50,562 nucleotides of DNA from Chara braunii (GCA_003427395.1 BFEA01000092.1:2282577-2333138), one strand, 5' to 3'; shown: positions 22,841 to 32,958, counted from the first letter of the stretch. The notes: generated by a model not told the origin, from the letters alone. Numbers and translations: made by a program.

Positions 22841-22848
22841 ACTACAGC

Positions 22849-24640
22849 TATAAATTACCACAAATTCATATATCTTATTGTTCGACAGAATGCAAACATT
22901 GTGATACCACATACAAGTTTGATGGTTGAGCTTTGGTTTGTGCAGACCGACTTAAAAAAAAAAAAAAAAAAAAACAATTAAACCGTAACTCACGTACAAC
23001 TTTTTTTTTTCCTACCTACGACCAACATGTTTTTGTTCATACCAATTTTTTCTATAAAAATAAAAATGTTGTTGTAATTCAAATACAACTTTTCCCTACT
23101 GAATCTTTGGTTTATGTTCACATGATTACTCCAACGGAATGTTTTAACTTAGCTCAATTATAGTAGAGATCACGTAACAAACTGTGAGGCGTTACAACCC
23201 ATATGTTTTGGAAAACTTTCATAAACATTTTTGCACGAAAGTTGTCATTTTATGACAATATAGGATTCAGTAGTAAAGTTTGGTCATTCCTGCAGCAAAC
23301 AGCTAAACAAAAACTACGGCGATGAGTACATGTTTACCAGCATTTGGTTCAGGGAAAGGGAAGAATGGTCTGAACGCACCCGTTCACTTATCATCTACTT
23401 CAACTATTTCTCTATCGACCCCTTCGGAATTAAAGCTTTCATTTATTTGTTGTGGATCCATGTTTTCTTGTTTGAGAAAAATGTATAAGGAATACTTTGG
23501 AATACAATCGTTTATTAAATATTGCATTTATAGTTGAGATCTGCAAAGGTAGAATCGAGTTTGAATTCGTAATTTTCACGGTATGGTCAGAGTCGTCGAT
23601 ATTTTATGGTTAGGTGAGAAAACATATAATTATAGGAGGGGGTTTGTTTTTTTTTTGGTTTTCTTTTTGTCTGTTTGTCTCCGCCATGGTAAAGTTTTTT
23701 TTTATCCTCGTCGCACTCAAGCAACAAGCTATTTTGAGTGGGTAGATCAACTAAAAGTTGCTTATTTGAGCGCAAAAATATGTGTCCAATAAAAATGTAT
23801 TTTTTTCCAATACCATTCCTGAGTGTTGGTGAATATGACAAAAAAAACTACCTTCATGCATGGTTAAAATTCATAAGTGACCGAATAAAACATGTTTGTT
23901 TTTCTCGTTTCATAAAAATGTGTATTCAACGATTGACCTGACTCAGTCAGTACACCTATAAAATTATGAGATGCAGAGCTCAAGTTCAGACGAGCGATGT
24001 ATAAAATAAGTTTAAGTCCTAAGGTTACGATATAGTATCACGTCTCTATCTAGGAGGTGCAAAATTTTAAAGCGGGCAATTGCTAAAAAAAAAGGGTATA
24101 AAGAGGGTGAAAGTTGTGGCGGGACTAGTCTTATATATTTTTTGCGGAGAACAAACAATTATTGTCATGAAAACTGGTGGCTTTAAAAAGCATAGAACCG
24201 ATCCTACCTTTTGATTATAGACCCAAAAAAGGGTTGATTTTTTTTTTTTTTTTCCATTATAACCTTGGAGACCCGATGGTGGTTAGTATGTTTGACAATA
24301 AACACTCGACTACTTGTCGCAAAATGTTAAGTGTTTCTACTTTGACAAATTTTCATAACCATAATAATTCAATTATAATTGTTGAAAATAATTAGAGAAA
24401 ATCAGAAACATAGATCAAGTAATCAATCTATAAATAAATAAAAATAACAAATGAAACTAAAATTTCTTTATGACAAAACAACGATGACGGTAAAAAAATA
24501 TATAGTTTTTCTCTTACTGCTCTTGGTAGGTTTCAATTGTTTTAGTTAAATGTGTTGTGCTCAAAATTTTGCGTTCCTAAGGCTACGATATATTGGATTC
24601 GCACGTTTACATTCGTAGCCCCAAGGTTAGAGTATGGGTT
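22849..24640. other. No gene seen; AT-rich
   Basis: The region contains A and T runs (for example 22,953-22,976 and 24,238-24,254) and only short open frames without recognisable motifs. No repeats long enough to report were found by eye. Confidence 0.45.
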
Positions 24641-24656
24641 TCCACATTTGTGTTAA

Positions 24657-24829
24657 ACCACTAGTACACTCAGGTATGGAGGCATTACACTTCACGCCAG
24701 GGTTTTCCGAGCTAGGTTTTTTTTTTTTTTTTTTTTTTTTCACTCGTACTGCCAGCCTTTTTTGTTCGGAAGGCTCAAGGCCTGTTTTTTCAGTGTAGGT
24801 GAAAAGCAATAGTGTTGTGTACTAGCGAT
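24657..24829. mobile_element. TTAA-type MITE, GTACAC subfamily
   Basis: The left end ACCACTAGTACAC is preceded by TTAA (24,653-24,656). The right end GTGTACTAGCGAT is followed by TTGA, one change from TTAA. The ends are inverted repeats of each other with few mismatches. The left end resembles the element at about 27,700-27,827 (ACCAGTACACCCAGGCCTGGAGG), so this is a second subfamily of the same TTAA-flanked group. A long T-run lies inside. Confidence 0.6.
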
Positions 24830-25049
24830 TTGAGGTTTGTGATTTTTCACGACCGTGTACTTGGTGTGGAAGCTTTATGATCACTGGTGGAAGTTGTATG
24901 ATCGAATGCTTTCGTATTTTTCGTGAATGCGGATTCAAATTGCCTTGCATTTTTGCAGACACGGACTACGGTATAGCAGAGGTGAAAGTTTTATGATGAT
25001 TGGCCCTTCACATTTTTGTGGATACAGACCGAGCACATAGTTGCGATGT

Positions 25050-25210
25050 CTTAGCAACAAAAAACGAGGGTTGCGGTCGTTGTAGGACTTAACCCAACAT
25101 CTCACGACACGAGTTGACGACATCCATGCAACACATGTATGAAGTCAAAGTACATCTCTTACGATGAGTTTCTTTCATGTGTTAAGGGCTGGTAAGGTTT
25201 TGCTCGTTGT

Positions 25211-25243
<33 letters not shown>

Positions 25244-25401
25244 AGGTCACCGTCAATTCCTTTGAGTTTCAGCCTTGCAACCGTACTCCCCAGGCGGAAT
25301 GTTTAACGCGTTAGCTAGGTCCCTCATCGAATCGCCCCCCAAAACCACCGGGCGTAGACCAAGGACCAACACTCATTGTTTACGGCATGGACTACCAGGG
25401 T
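25050..25401 (-). pseudogene. Nuclear fragment of organelle small-subunit rRNA, probably mitochondrial
   Basis: The plus strand reads as the reverse complement of bacterial-type 16S rRNA. GACTTAACCCAACATCTCAC and CACGACACGAG near 25,088-25,116 are followed by GGGCTGGTAAGGTTTTGCTC, ATCGAATTAAACCACATGCT, CCGTCAATTCCTTTGAGTTT (25,250-25,269) and GTTTACGGCATGGACTACCA ending at 25,401. This spans roughly E. coli positions 790-1,140. The GCATGGACTACCAGG form is proteobacterial/mitochondrial, not the plastid form, so a mitochondrial origin (NUMT) is favoured. Both ends are cut inside the gene and several conserved bases are changed, so it is not a functional rRNA. Confidence 0.85.
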
Positions 25402-25800
25402 CATTTTGAATTTAAATAAAAAATGGACTATATCATTCTCCGAGTTTTTGTTTTGATTGCGATATGAAGTCATTCTATTCCAAAAATTTAGGATTCAATA
25501 ATGTATAGGCGCGAAGTTGGATATATGTTGGGAACTCCACCGAGTATCCGACCAAATGACAGATGTGTCGGTGCGGACAATCAGCATGGAAGTCATATGT
25601 TGATACATGCGTTGCGCCCCTCAACGACTACATGTACACCCAAATCATATGAGTATTATGAAATGCCCTTAAATTATATATGTGCACGTCCTCACTATGG
25701 GCAACTTGTTGGTACAGGCATAGTTGCGGACTGTAGGGTCTGACTTACTACTTTCCCTATCCACCCCTCCACCATGCACGCATCTTCTTTGCCTGCCCCA
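25402..25800. other. No gene recognised
   Basis: An 80-codon open frame on the plus strand (25,501-25,743) has balanced composition but no motif I recognise. The rest is unremarkable. Confidence 0.3.
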
Positions 25801-25807
25801 CAACGTA

Positions 25808-25896
25808 TCTCTCTCTCTCTCACTCATTGTCTCTGTCTGTCTGTCTCTCTCTCCCTCTCTCTCTCTCTCTCTGTCTCCTTCTCTTTTTTTTCTTTT

Positions 25897-25960
<64 letters not shown>
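25808..25960. repeat. (CT)n microsatellite
   Basis: Long CT dinucleotide array with CTGT interruptions and a T-rich break near 25,883-25,900, followed by a short CA run to 25,990. All open frames across it are low-complexity shadows. Confidence 0.9.
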
Positions 25961-25963
<3 letters not shown>

Positions 25964-25999
25964 TTCACACACAGACACACACACACACATCTCACTCAT

Positions 26000-27480
26000 C
26001 GAAGCTCATTCCTCACCTGCACAATCCCACATGGCAAGCAGTGCAGCGTGGAGCAACCCCTTCCCAAACAAAATACGAGCAATATCAAAAGTAAAAAATA
26101 AAAAATGATGAACAAATGATGGAAGCACTCAAATCGTCTCCTTAGTGCTGTGCAATTAACGCTAATTGCTGCACTACTTGTCGCGCGAGGTTTAGCGCCA
26201 AATTTCTCGTCGAATCCTTCACCAGGCGTTTGTGGCTCAACCAAGGCATTACACGCTTTGTCTTATTTCTGTAACACTCATACTGTCGATATGCGAGTTT
26301 CATCCGTGAGTAACGAATGTTTGAGTGCCTTCTCATTTACACCTCATACCTTCATGACGCTATATATATCTTATTACCATGAACGCTTTCTTTAGCTGTT
26401 ACAACTTCTTCTGTTATTAGTTTGATAGCCTCAACCGTGCCAGACTAATGATACTACCTCTTCAGACTCCATTCACGACGACAGAGACATTTCGACTTTG
26501 TAGAGTTTCAGGAGGGTCGGTATCGAAGAACCAATTTCTTTTAAGTCGCTTGAGACATTAAGGCTATCATACACGAGGAAGTGCCTTGTAAGCGGTGAGG
26601 TCTTTTGACAACATTGCGTTACATGATTCTAACAAGTATACTCTCATGGAGGGAAGATACTGGGTGATGCTAGAGGATCAAGTATCAAATTAGTTTTTAA
26701 TGTCACACAAGGTTTTATGAACTAAGTATCAGTGTAGACTTTTGTTTTTCTCCTGGTTGATACACGATAGTGTTTGGCTTTGTGCACATTGCGTCTCACT
26801 GTAGTTAGGGTTAGGTTCATCTTCTTCCATGTTAACTCTATCTTTAGCCCCGCAGACCTGAATGAGGCAAAATCTGAAGTGTCGTGTTGTTCTGTTGTGT
26901 TTTAGATTCCGCTCATATTGTTTAACATTTTTGTAAAATATGGTTTAAAGCTTTTTACCTCATGGTGAAATTGTGTTGCATACGATGAATCTGCCAGTAA
27001 TTGAGGTTGGATCCATTGAACTTCCGCTGCTTCTGTGAGACGTTGTATAAGGATGGGTGTTGTTACACGCAGGATACCCTCTTGATTGGTAAGATGTTTG
27101 AAGTATCTAGATGCACTTTATAAATTTTAGTTGTCCTTTTTGTTAGACCTACTCTCTCAAGCCCTATGTCTTGCCCATGCGCAAATTTCGAGTAGTTTTG
27201 CCCCAACTTTTCAATACATTACCTAGGTCTGTAGGCCGAATGGTAAACTGGAATATAACCCATATTCATTTTCCATCCTCAGGCTGTAATTTGTGCTAGG
27301 TTTTATGGCTTTCTTTTCTCTTGTATGATTATAACCGTTGATTGACTTTGTTTGTATATATTTGCGTTTGGTAACGAGCAGTCAACGAGATTAGTTTGAT
27401 GTGAGATGGGCTGAGTAGATCGCTTCACCATGTTACTGGGGGAGTCAATAAAGTTCACTCATCGTATCTTTGTCTGGAAT
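26000..27480. other. No gene seen
   Basis: Mixed-composition sequence without long frames, recognisable domains or clear repeats. Confidence 0.4.
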
Positions 27481-27502
27481 ATTGGATTCATTTAAATTTT
27501 AA

Positions 27503-27696
27503 ACCACCAGTACTTGGCTCATACATCGGCCACAGACCTTGCACATTAACACACTGGGTGGGTCTTGCGGGTTCAGGGCTACCAGACCACATTGACTGTT
27601 AGCGCCAGCCAAAAGAAGAAAAAAAAGGCGCACTGGCGTTTTGGCCGAAAAAAAGGTGTGGAGGGCATTTCTAGGCTTGGAATTAATAGCTGGGTG
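27503..27696. mobile_element. TTAA-type MITE, copy C1 (right end lost)
   Basis: TTAA (27,499-27,502) is followed by ACCACCAGTACTTGGCTC. The body aligns with the neighbouring copy C2: both share ACATCGGCC/GGGCC, GCGCCAGCCAA-like and GGGCATTT.TAGGCT/CAGGCT blocks and AATAGCTGG near the end. The right terminus is replaced by the next element. A reverse-complement relative is visible at about 42,200-42,335. Confidence 0.6.
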
Positions 27697-27699
27697 TAG

Positions 27700-27827
27700 A
27701 CCAGTACACCCAGGCCTGGAGGCGCCTTATTGTGCCACCATCCATTGTGTCCCGTAGCCCGAGCCTCCGAAAAATTTGTAGGTGACGAGTTGCATTTTCA
27801 GCAAGGCTGGGGCCGTGTACTGGCGGT
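27700..27827. mobile_element. TTAA-type MITE, GTACAC subfamily, abutting copy C2
   Basis: The left end is ACCAGTACACCCAGGCC. The right end is GGCCGTGTACTGGCGGT, followed by TTAA (27,828-27,831), which is immediately followed by the start of copy C2. The two neighbours thus share one TTAA. Confidence 0.55.
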
Positions 27828-27831
27828 TTAA

Positions 27832-28029
27832 ACCACCAGCACTTGCCCATACATCGGGCCCGGGCCTTTCACACCGCGTCTTGTGGGCTGTGGGGCTACT
27901 ATACCATAATGGCTGGCGGCGCCAACCAACTTGAAATGGGAAAAAAATGTTGCGCTGGCAGTTCAACAAAACTTGGCGTGCAGGGCATTTTCAGGCTCGA
28001 CATCAATAGCTGGACAAAGCACTGGTGGT
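27832..28029. mobile_element. TTAA-type MITE, copy C2 (198 bp)
   Basis: It starts ACCACCAGCACTTGCCC directly after TTAA and ends AGCACTGGTGGT. The right flank is ACCA and not TTAA, so it has mutated or been rearranged. It contains GGCGGCGCCAACCAACTTG, also found in altered form in reverse at about 47,690. No ORF. Confidence 0.65.
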
Positions 28030-28122
28030 ACCAGCAGCGTGGCCATGAGCAGTGGTGGGAATGCTTTCAGCTTGTAGTCAGCATGAGCGGGGTTAGTACT
28101 GGTCATGCAGGGAGCAAACTTG

Positions 28123-28738
28123 GGGCCTTGCTGCACTACTCGTGACTCGTGAAAAAAATAAAGAGTGCCGCATGAGTTGTCAGAGTCCCGAAATGGCCTA
28201 GAATTCGGTTGTGGCTGCACTTAGGGCCTCGCTGCACTACTCTCGAAATGTGCAAAACGAGAGTGAATCTTCCGCTAGAATATGGAAAGATACACGACCA
28301 TGATTTTTGTCTTTTGTGCATTTCAAGAGTAGTGCAGCGAGGCCCTTACTCTAGATAGTCCCGCTCATGAAGCACTCTTGAGACGCTGACAGTTCTCCTA
28401 GAGTGCAGTGCAGCGTGGTTTACCCGCCCAGACCCGGGCTTGCTCTAGAAAACCCATGCCCTTTCAAGAAACCGTCCGACCACCCTTGCGAAAACCAAGG
28501 TTGCAGGCGGGCGAGCAAGAGTGCTCTAGATGACTTCGTCCGACGGCGCCCTGACAGCTCATGATATGCATTTTCATGAGCGACAAGGCAAGAGCAGTGC
28601 AGCGAAGACAACTCTTGACGTTTGCAAGAGTTACATCTGACAGCTCTTCATGCGATTCCCGACAGCCCAATTCACGAGTAAGTGCAACCATGCACAGCTC
28701 ATGAAAAAGCACATTTCATGAGTAGTGCAGCGAGGCCC
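28123..28738. mobile_element. Outer TTA/TTG-flanked inverted-repeat element (616 bp)
   Basis: Left end GGGCCTTGCTGCACTACTCG; right end GAGTAGTGCAGCGAGGCCC; each is flanked by TTG (28,120-28,122 and 28,739-28,741). The ends match those of the smaller element inside it. Three-base TTA-like duplications and GGGCC-type ends resemble PIF/Harbinger (Tourist-like) MITEs; that family call is inference. The interior has further AGTGCAG/CTGCACT phrases at about 28,404 and 28,593 that look like remains of more ends. Confidence 0.6.
28224..28345. mobile_element. Inner TTA-flanked inverted-repeat element (122 bp), nested
   Basis: Left end GGGCCTCGCTGCACTACTCT; right end AGAGTAGTGCAGCGAGGCCC is its reverse complement apart from small differences. 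TTA flanks both sides (28,221-28,223 and 28,346-28,348). It lies within the larger element of the same family. An internal region around GAAATGTGCAAAACGAGAG extends the pairing (TTTTGTGCATTTCAAGAG). Confidence 0.75.
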
Positions 28739-28814
28739 TTGGACTGTGCCTATTGTCATCCAAGGGCGCTATGTGGGAAACCGGTCTTGACCATCCAGGC
28801 GTCCTTGGAGCTGG

Positions 28815-28984
28815 GCTATGCTCTAAGTTGTGAAGTGAAACTAGTTTGGTATTCCTTTGTCTATGTGCTGTAGTTCTGTTCCTCTCGGCCCTATGCTATG
28901 CTCGAAGTTGTGAAGTGAAACTAGTTTGGTAAACTAGTTTGGTATTCCTTTGTCTATGTGCTGTAGTTCTGTTCCTCTCGGCCC
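28815..28984. repeat. Direct tandem duplication, period 80 bp
   Basis: GCTATGCTCTAAGTTGTGAA starts at 28,815 and returns at 28,895 as GCTATGCTCGAAGTTGTGAA. A further 12-bp echo of AAACTAGTTTGGTA appears in the second unit. The two units are almost identical, so the event is recent. Confidence 0.8.
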
Positions 28985-29284
28985 CCTCGCTTCGTGCTTA
29001 CTAATCTCGTTTTGGAAAACAATCTGTTGCCCACTCATGTAGAAAGCTTAGACTGTGAACATCCTGCGTCTTTTTCTGAAGTGTCCTGGCCATACAGGGG
29101 GCCGTGGTTTTCCCGTGTTTCGTCATGGTCCACGCCCTTGCCGCTGGATGGCATGGGCTGGACATCTGCGTGCGGCAAAATCCGATGGCGTTTTGGGAAC
29201 GCATGCGCTGGCAATCGGGGAACTCCCGCCTGGCCATTGCTCCACTCCATGGCAATGGGAGGTCATGACGATGGCCCAGCGGAA

Positions 29285-29680
29285 CAGGCGTACACGCCTG
29301 CTCCAGGGCGCCAGCCAATGGTCCCGACAGGCCACACATTGCAGACGCGAGACGCCAGAAGTGCTCCCACAGGCTTAACCAGCACACAACCCTGACCGGC
29401 TTGCCGCTCAGTTGATACACCGATGGGCTGTTGAAATACAGTGCGGGGTTCGAATACGGACTGAATCAGATGAGTAAACTAACTCCGAATTTACCTGAGA
29501 CCGGTCGTTCCAAGGTCATAACCCGGGGAAAGGCCGCCCGCGCTACCGGATACTACATCAGTCAGTAAGAGCCTGGCCGCGAAACTACCGGTGGCAACGT
29601 CTGGACCGTGGGCCTTCTTGGCGTTCCTGCGTCGGGACCATTGGCTGGCGCCACACCAGGAGGCGTGTAGGCGTGGGCGA
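29285..29680. repeat. Imperfect inverted repeat in GC-rich sequence
   Basis: CGTACACGCCTGCTCCAGGG then CGCCAGCCAATGGTCCCGAC (about 29,288-29,330) is matched in reverse complement by GGTCCCGACGCAGGAA.../CGCCAGCCAATGGTCC at about 29,605-29,675. The arms are about 75 bp. ORFs over this stretch occur in nearly all frames because of low stop density, and none shows a domain. Confidence 0.5.
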
Positions 29681-30039
29681 AGTTACATCGTTTCCCTGGA
29701 GGACACACAACTCCCTAAACCAGTGCATCATTACACACGCATAGGGGCCGTCGATTTCACAGAGTGGGGTCGATCTAACGGCGGAAAGAAATGAAAGCTT
29801 CCGATGCGGCCTCCCAGGCTCGTACGCAGGGTAGTCCTGGAACGACGTCGTTGACATCGTGCGTTCAGGCATCTCGTGCCATGTTCTTGCTCTCGTCTGT
29901 CTGTCGAAGGCGTGACGTTGAGGTGGATCTGGTGCATTCGGCGATCGGGAATACCGGAAACGCGACGCCGGGTACCAGGAGCTACCAGGAGCGTGCCGTG
30001 GGGTTTGGTGGGTGTCTGTACTAATTGGTCCCTTGACTG

Positions 30040-30636
30040 AAATTTGGCGTTGTTTCGCGAAGTGCTACCGGTAGCGGCGGTGTTCAGCTACCAGGCGGAC
30101 GCTTGTGGTAAGGTAGTGGGGCACGTACGGAGGACCAGCGGAGCGGTACGGGGTCAACCCCTTGGGTAATTAGACAAGCAGGTGAAGGGGAAGCACTGGG
30201 GAAACGGAGCGAAAGGCGGGGGCTGTACGCGCGGCTTGTTAAGTGGCTGCAGTGAAGAAAGGTGTCCTTTTCTCCCCGTCCCTTGGGGCCAGGGGAAACA
30301 CGAGACGCGCGAGAGAGGAGCGCGCGACGCGTGTGATCGGTAAGCTGGTGAGGAGGGTGGCTAGCTGGGTTTTCTTCCGCTCACAAGGTGGCGCGGTCGT
30401 TCGCGCGCGCTGCCTTTCGCGGGCGCAACTGGCAAACAGGCGGAGCGAGGTTGAAGGGGCGAGGAAGCACACGCAGCGGTATCTTTATCACTAGTGTAAG
30501 GAGCGGTCAGGGCTGTTTGGTTCATTCATCGAGCGAGCGAGCGGAGCGAGAGTTGGGGAGGAAAGAGGGAGCGACCGGCGGAGGGCTGACATCAACCACT
30601 GCTAGCTAATCAAGTCCTCTCCAAGCGCTGCTAATC
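30040..30636 (+). promoter_or_regulatory. Presumed promoter and 5' leader of eIF4B
   Basis: The 600 bp before the start codon are GC-rich and CpG-dense (GCGCGC and CGCGAC stretches around 30,300-30,420). I see no TATA box that I would trust. The transcription start is not determinable. A TAA in frame with the eIF4B start lies at 30,607-30,609. The start itself has A at -3 and G at +4, a good eukaryotic context. Confidence 0.4.
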
Positions 30637-32604
30637 ATGGCGTCGAAGTTTACGGGTGCTGGGGCTTGGGCGACGGCGGCGGAGGAGGAGGAAGAGGAGG
30701 CGAAGAAGCAAGCAAAGCTGTTCCCTGTCCCCATGGCAGCGGTGAAGGGCCAAGATGCGGAGGCGGCGTTTCCATCCCTAGTTGATTCTGTGGCGGGCAT
30801 CAAAGGTAAAAAGAAGAAGGATAGGAATACGGTTTCTCTGTCAGAGTTCACGATTGGGATGCGAACCGGGCTAGGCAATCGTAAATTTGAGCCCTCGTCT
30901 GGTCTGACGACAGAGGAGTATCTGACGCTGCCGAAAGGTCCGCGGGATCGCACTGGCGAGGAGGAAGACCCTAGTAGGGCAGGCCGAGGTTTCAATTTCT
31001 ACAAGGGAGGAGGAGGTGGGCGTGGGTTTGGTGACGAGGAGAGAGGTCGGGGCGGGTTCGGCGGGGGCTATGGCGACGAGAGAGGAGGGATGGGCGATCG
31101 GCGGGAACGGGCGGAGGATCTTCCTTCTCGTGCGGACGAAAGTGACAACTGGGGGTCGTCGAAGAAGGTCGTCACGGCATCGTTGTCGATGCCGAGAGAG
31201 TCGGGGAGAGGAGGAATGTTTTTCAGTGGTGGAGGCGGCGGCGACAGGTATGGTGAGGATAGTAGGGTGAGTGACAGAGACCTTCCATCTAGAGCGGACG
31301 AGGTGGATAACTGGGCTGCAACCAAGAAGATAACCTCCTCACAGTCTTTCAACCTTGATAGAAGGAGCTATGGCAGCCGTTACGAGGATGATCGCAGGGG
31401 GGTTGGTCCTGAGCCTGACGGCCCCTCTCGCGCGGATGGGGATTGGGGAGTCCGGCGTCCGGCGCCGGCGATGGTGACACGCAGCTATGATTCTTTCGAG
31501 ACGGCTGATCGGTGGCGGCCAGCGGCGACTGCTCCGACGAGGCCAGAAGGCGCTCCGCCGACAGAGAGGCCGAAGTTGAATCTCTTGAAGAGGACGGTCC
31601 CTCCCAGTTCCTCTTCCCCCGCGCTCCCCAAGGAAGGAGAAGCAGCAGCAGCAGCAGCAGCAGCACCAGCAGCAGCACCAGCACCTAGGCCCTCAAAACC
31701 GAACCCTTTTGGCAACGCTAAACCGCGGGAGGAAGTGCTCATGGAAAAGGGACAGGACTGGAGAAAGTTGGACGCTGAATTAGAGCACAAGGACTTGAGG
31801 AAATCGTGGGACAGGCCTGAGAGGCCGATCACGCCGGAGGGCTCGACAACTGGGAGCGGAGGAAGTGGTGCCCCTTCAGAGACAGCCGTCGCGGCCGCTG
31901 CCCCCGCTGCTGCACCCGCTGCACCCGCTCCGACTGTACCTGTGAAGCCTAAGGTCAAGCCGAATCCGTTTGGAGATGCCAAGCCCAGGGAGTATGTCCT
32001 GGAAGAGAAGGGGCAAGATTGGAGGAAGATTGAGTTCGAGTTGGAGCACAAGGGCGTGGACAGGATGGAAACAGAAGAAGAGAAGAAGTTGCGCGAAGAA
32101 ATAGCGGCTCTGGAGATTGCCGTGAAGGAAGAGAAGGAAAGAGGAGGGGGAGGAGGAGGGGGAGGCGTTGGCCCCGGTGGCTTCGAGGAGAAAAAGGAGA
32201 ACGGTTTCGCCCCTGGTTCGTCGGATACGCCCGCCGCGCGGCCTCCCTCGTCGGAAGGACTCGGTGCGAAAGAACTACTGGCTAAGAAACAGCGTGATCT
32301 TGAGACGTTGACACGCGCCTTGGATGACAAAGTTCGTTTCGCCCAGAGAGCGGGCGGAGACAGGTTCGGACGGGGTCCCAGAGCCGCAGAGGATCGGCCC
32401 AGGAGCAGGGGCGGCAGTGTCGAAGACAGAGAACGACCACGGTCGTCATACAGCGATCGGGAGCGGTATGATAGGTACGGCGACGGTCGCGACAAGCCTG
32501 GGGCTTTCGACGCAGAACGAGAAGCTTTGGGTAGAGGGCCGAGTGCCGCATCAGAAAGGTCTGCTCCTCCTGCTGCCGGTGGACCTGGGACAAACCCAAA
32601 GTGA
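30637..32604 (+). CDS. eIF4B: Eukaryotic translation initiation factor 4B, plant type
   Basis: eIF4B helps eIF4A unwind mRNA leaders during ribosome recruitment in the cytoplasm. The 655-aa frame has the plant-specific layout. An N-terminal block is FTGAGAW...FPSLVDS with a KGKKKKDRNTVSLSEF basic stretch (residues 1-80). A Gly/Arg-rich region (115-155) follows. Three SRADE.DNW-like motifs lie at about 164-172, 218-226 and 264-270. RPKLNLLKRT is at 311-320. Two copies of a KPNPFG.AKPRE..L.EKGQDWRK..ELEHK module are at about 354-385 and 441-472. A charged helix (478-502), a Gly run, and an Arg/Asp/Ser-rich tail complete it. Ala tracts (335-348, 418-432) precede each module. The start is fixed by an in-frame stop 30 nt upstream and a good context. 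The frame stops at 32,602-32,604, but a consensus splice donor (GTGAGT at 32,601) overlaps that stop, so the true C-terminus may come from a later exon. Confidence 0.92.
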   Translation: MASKFTGAGAWATAAEEEEEEAKKQAKLFPVPMAAVKGQDAEAAFPSLVDSVAGIKGKKKKDRNTVSLSEFTIGMRTGLGNRKFEPSSGLTTEEYLTLPKGPRDRTGEEEDPSRAGRGFNFYKGGGGGRGFGDEERGRGGFGGGYGDERGGMGDRRERAEDLPSRADESDNWGSSKKVVTASLSMPRESGRGGMFFSGGGGGDRYGEDSRVSDRDLPSRADEVDNWAATKKITSSQSFNLDRRSYGSRYEDDRRGVGPEPDGPSRADGDWGVRRPAPAMVTRSYDSFETADRWRPAATAPTRPEGAPPTERPKLNLLKRTVPPSSSSPALPKEGEAAAAAAAAPAAAPAPRPSKPNPFGNAKPREEVLMEKGQDWRKLDAELEHKDLRKSWDRPERPITPEGSTTGSGGSGAPSETAVAAAAPAAAPAAPAPTVPVKPKVKPNPFGDAKPREYVLEEKGQDWRKIEFELEHKGVDRMETEEEKKLREEIAALEIAVKEEKERGGGGGGGGVGPGGFEEKKENGFAPGSSDTPAARPPSSEGLGAKELLAKKQRDLETLTRALDDKVRFAQRAGGDRFGRGPRAAEDRPRSRGGSVEDRERPRSSYSDRERYDRYGDGRDKPGAFDAEREALGRGPSAASERSAPPAAGGPGTNPK

Positions 32605-32799
32605 GTAGTCAGTGGTGGGTGGGTGGTTGCAATGTCTTTCCTCGGGTGAGGGTTGGGAGGGGAGGGGATGGGCTGGGGGATTCAGAGGGGGGTTGTGGTC
32701 GGGGAGGGAAGGGAGAGGGCGAGGGAGCGAGGGAACCAATTCGAAGTCACAGTTCTATTTTATGGTCATGTAGGCATACCGCGTGGTTCTGGGTACACA

Positions 32800-32886
<87 letters not shown>

Positions 32887-32887
32887 N

Positions 32888-32958
<71 letters not shown>

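Noticed and set aside
25050-25401. Functional rRNA gene or bacterial contamination
   Set aside because: Only an internal slice is present, with changes at conserved positions and eukaryotic repeat DNA on both sides; an organelle-derived nuclear fragment is simpler.
25669-26108. Several 93-125 codon frames reading SLSLSL or RERERE
   Set aside because: They are translations of a CT/GA microsatellite and carry no protein signal. The same applies to 32,601-33,123.
31485-32495. 336-codon antisense open frame across eIF4B
   Set aside because: It is the Ser/Pro-rich shadow of the GC-rich, repeat-containing eIF4B exon; the sense frame has clear family motifs and this one has none.
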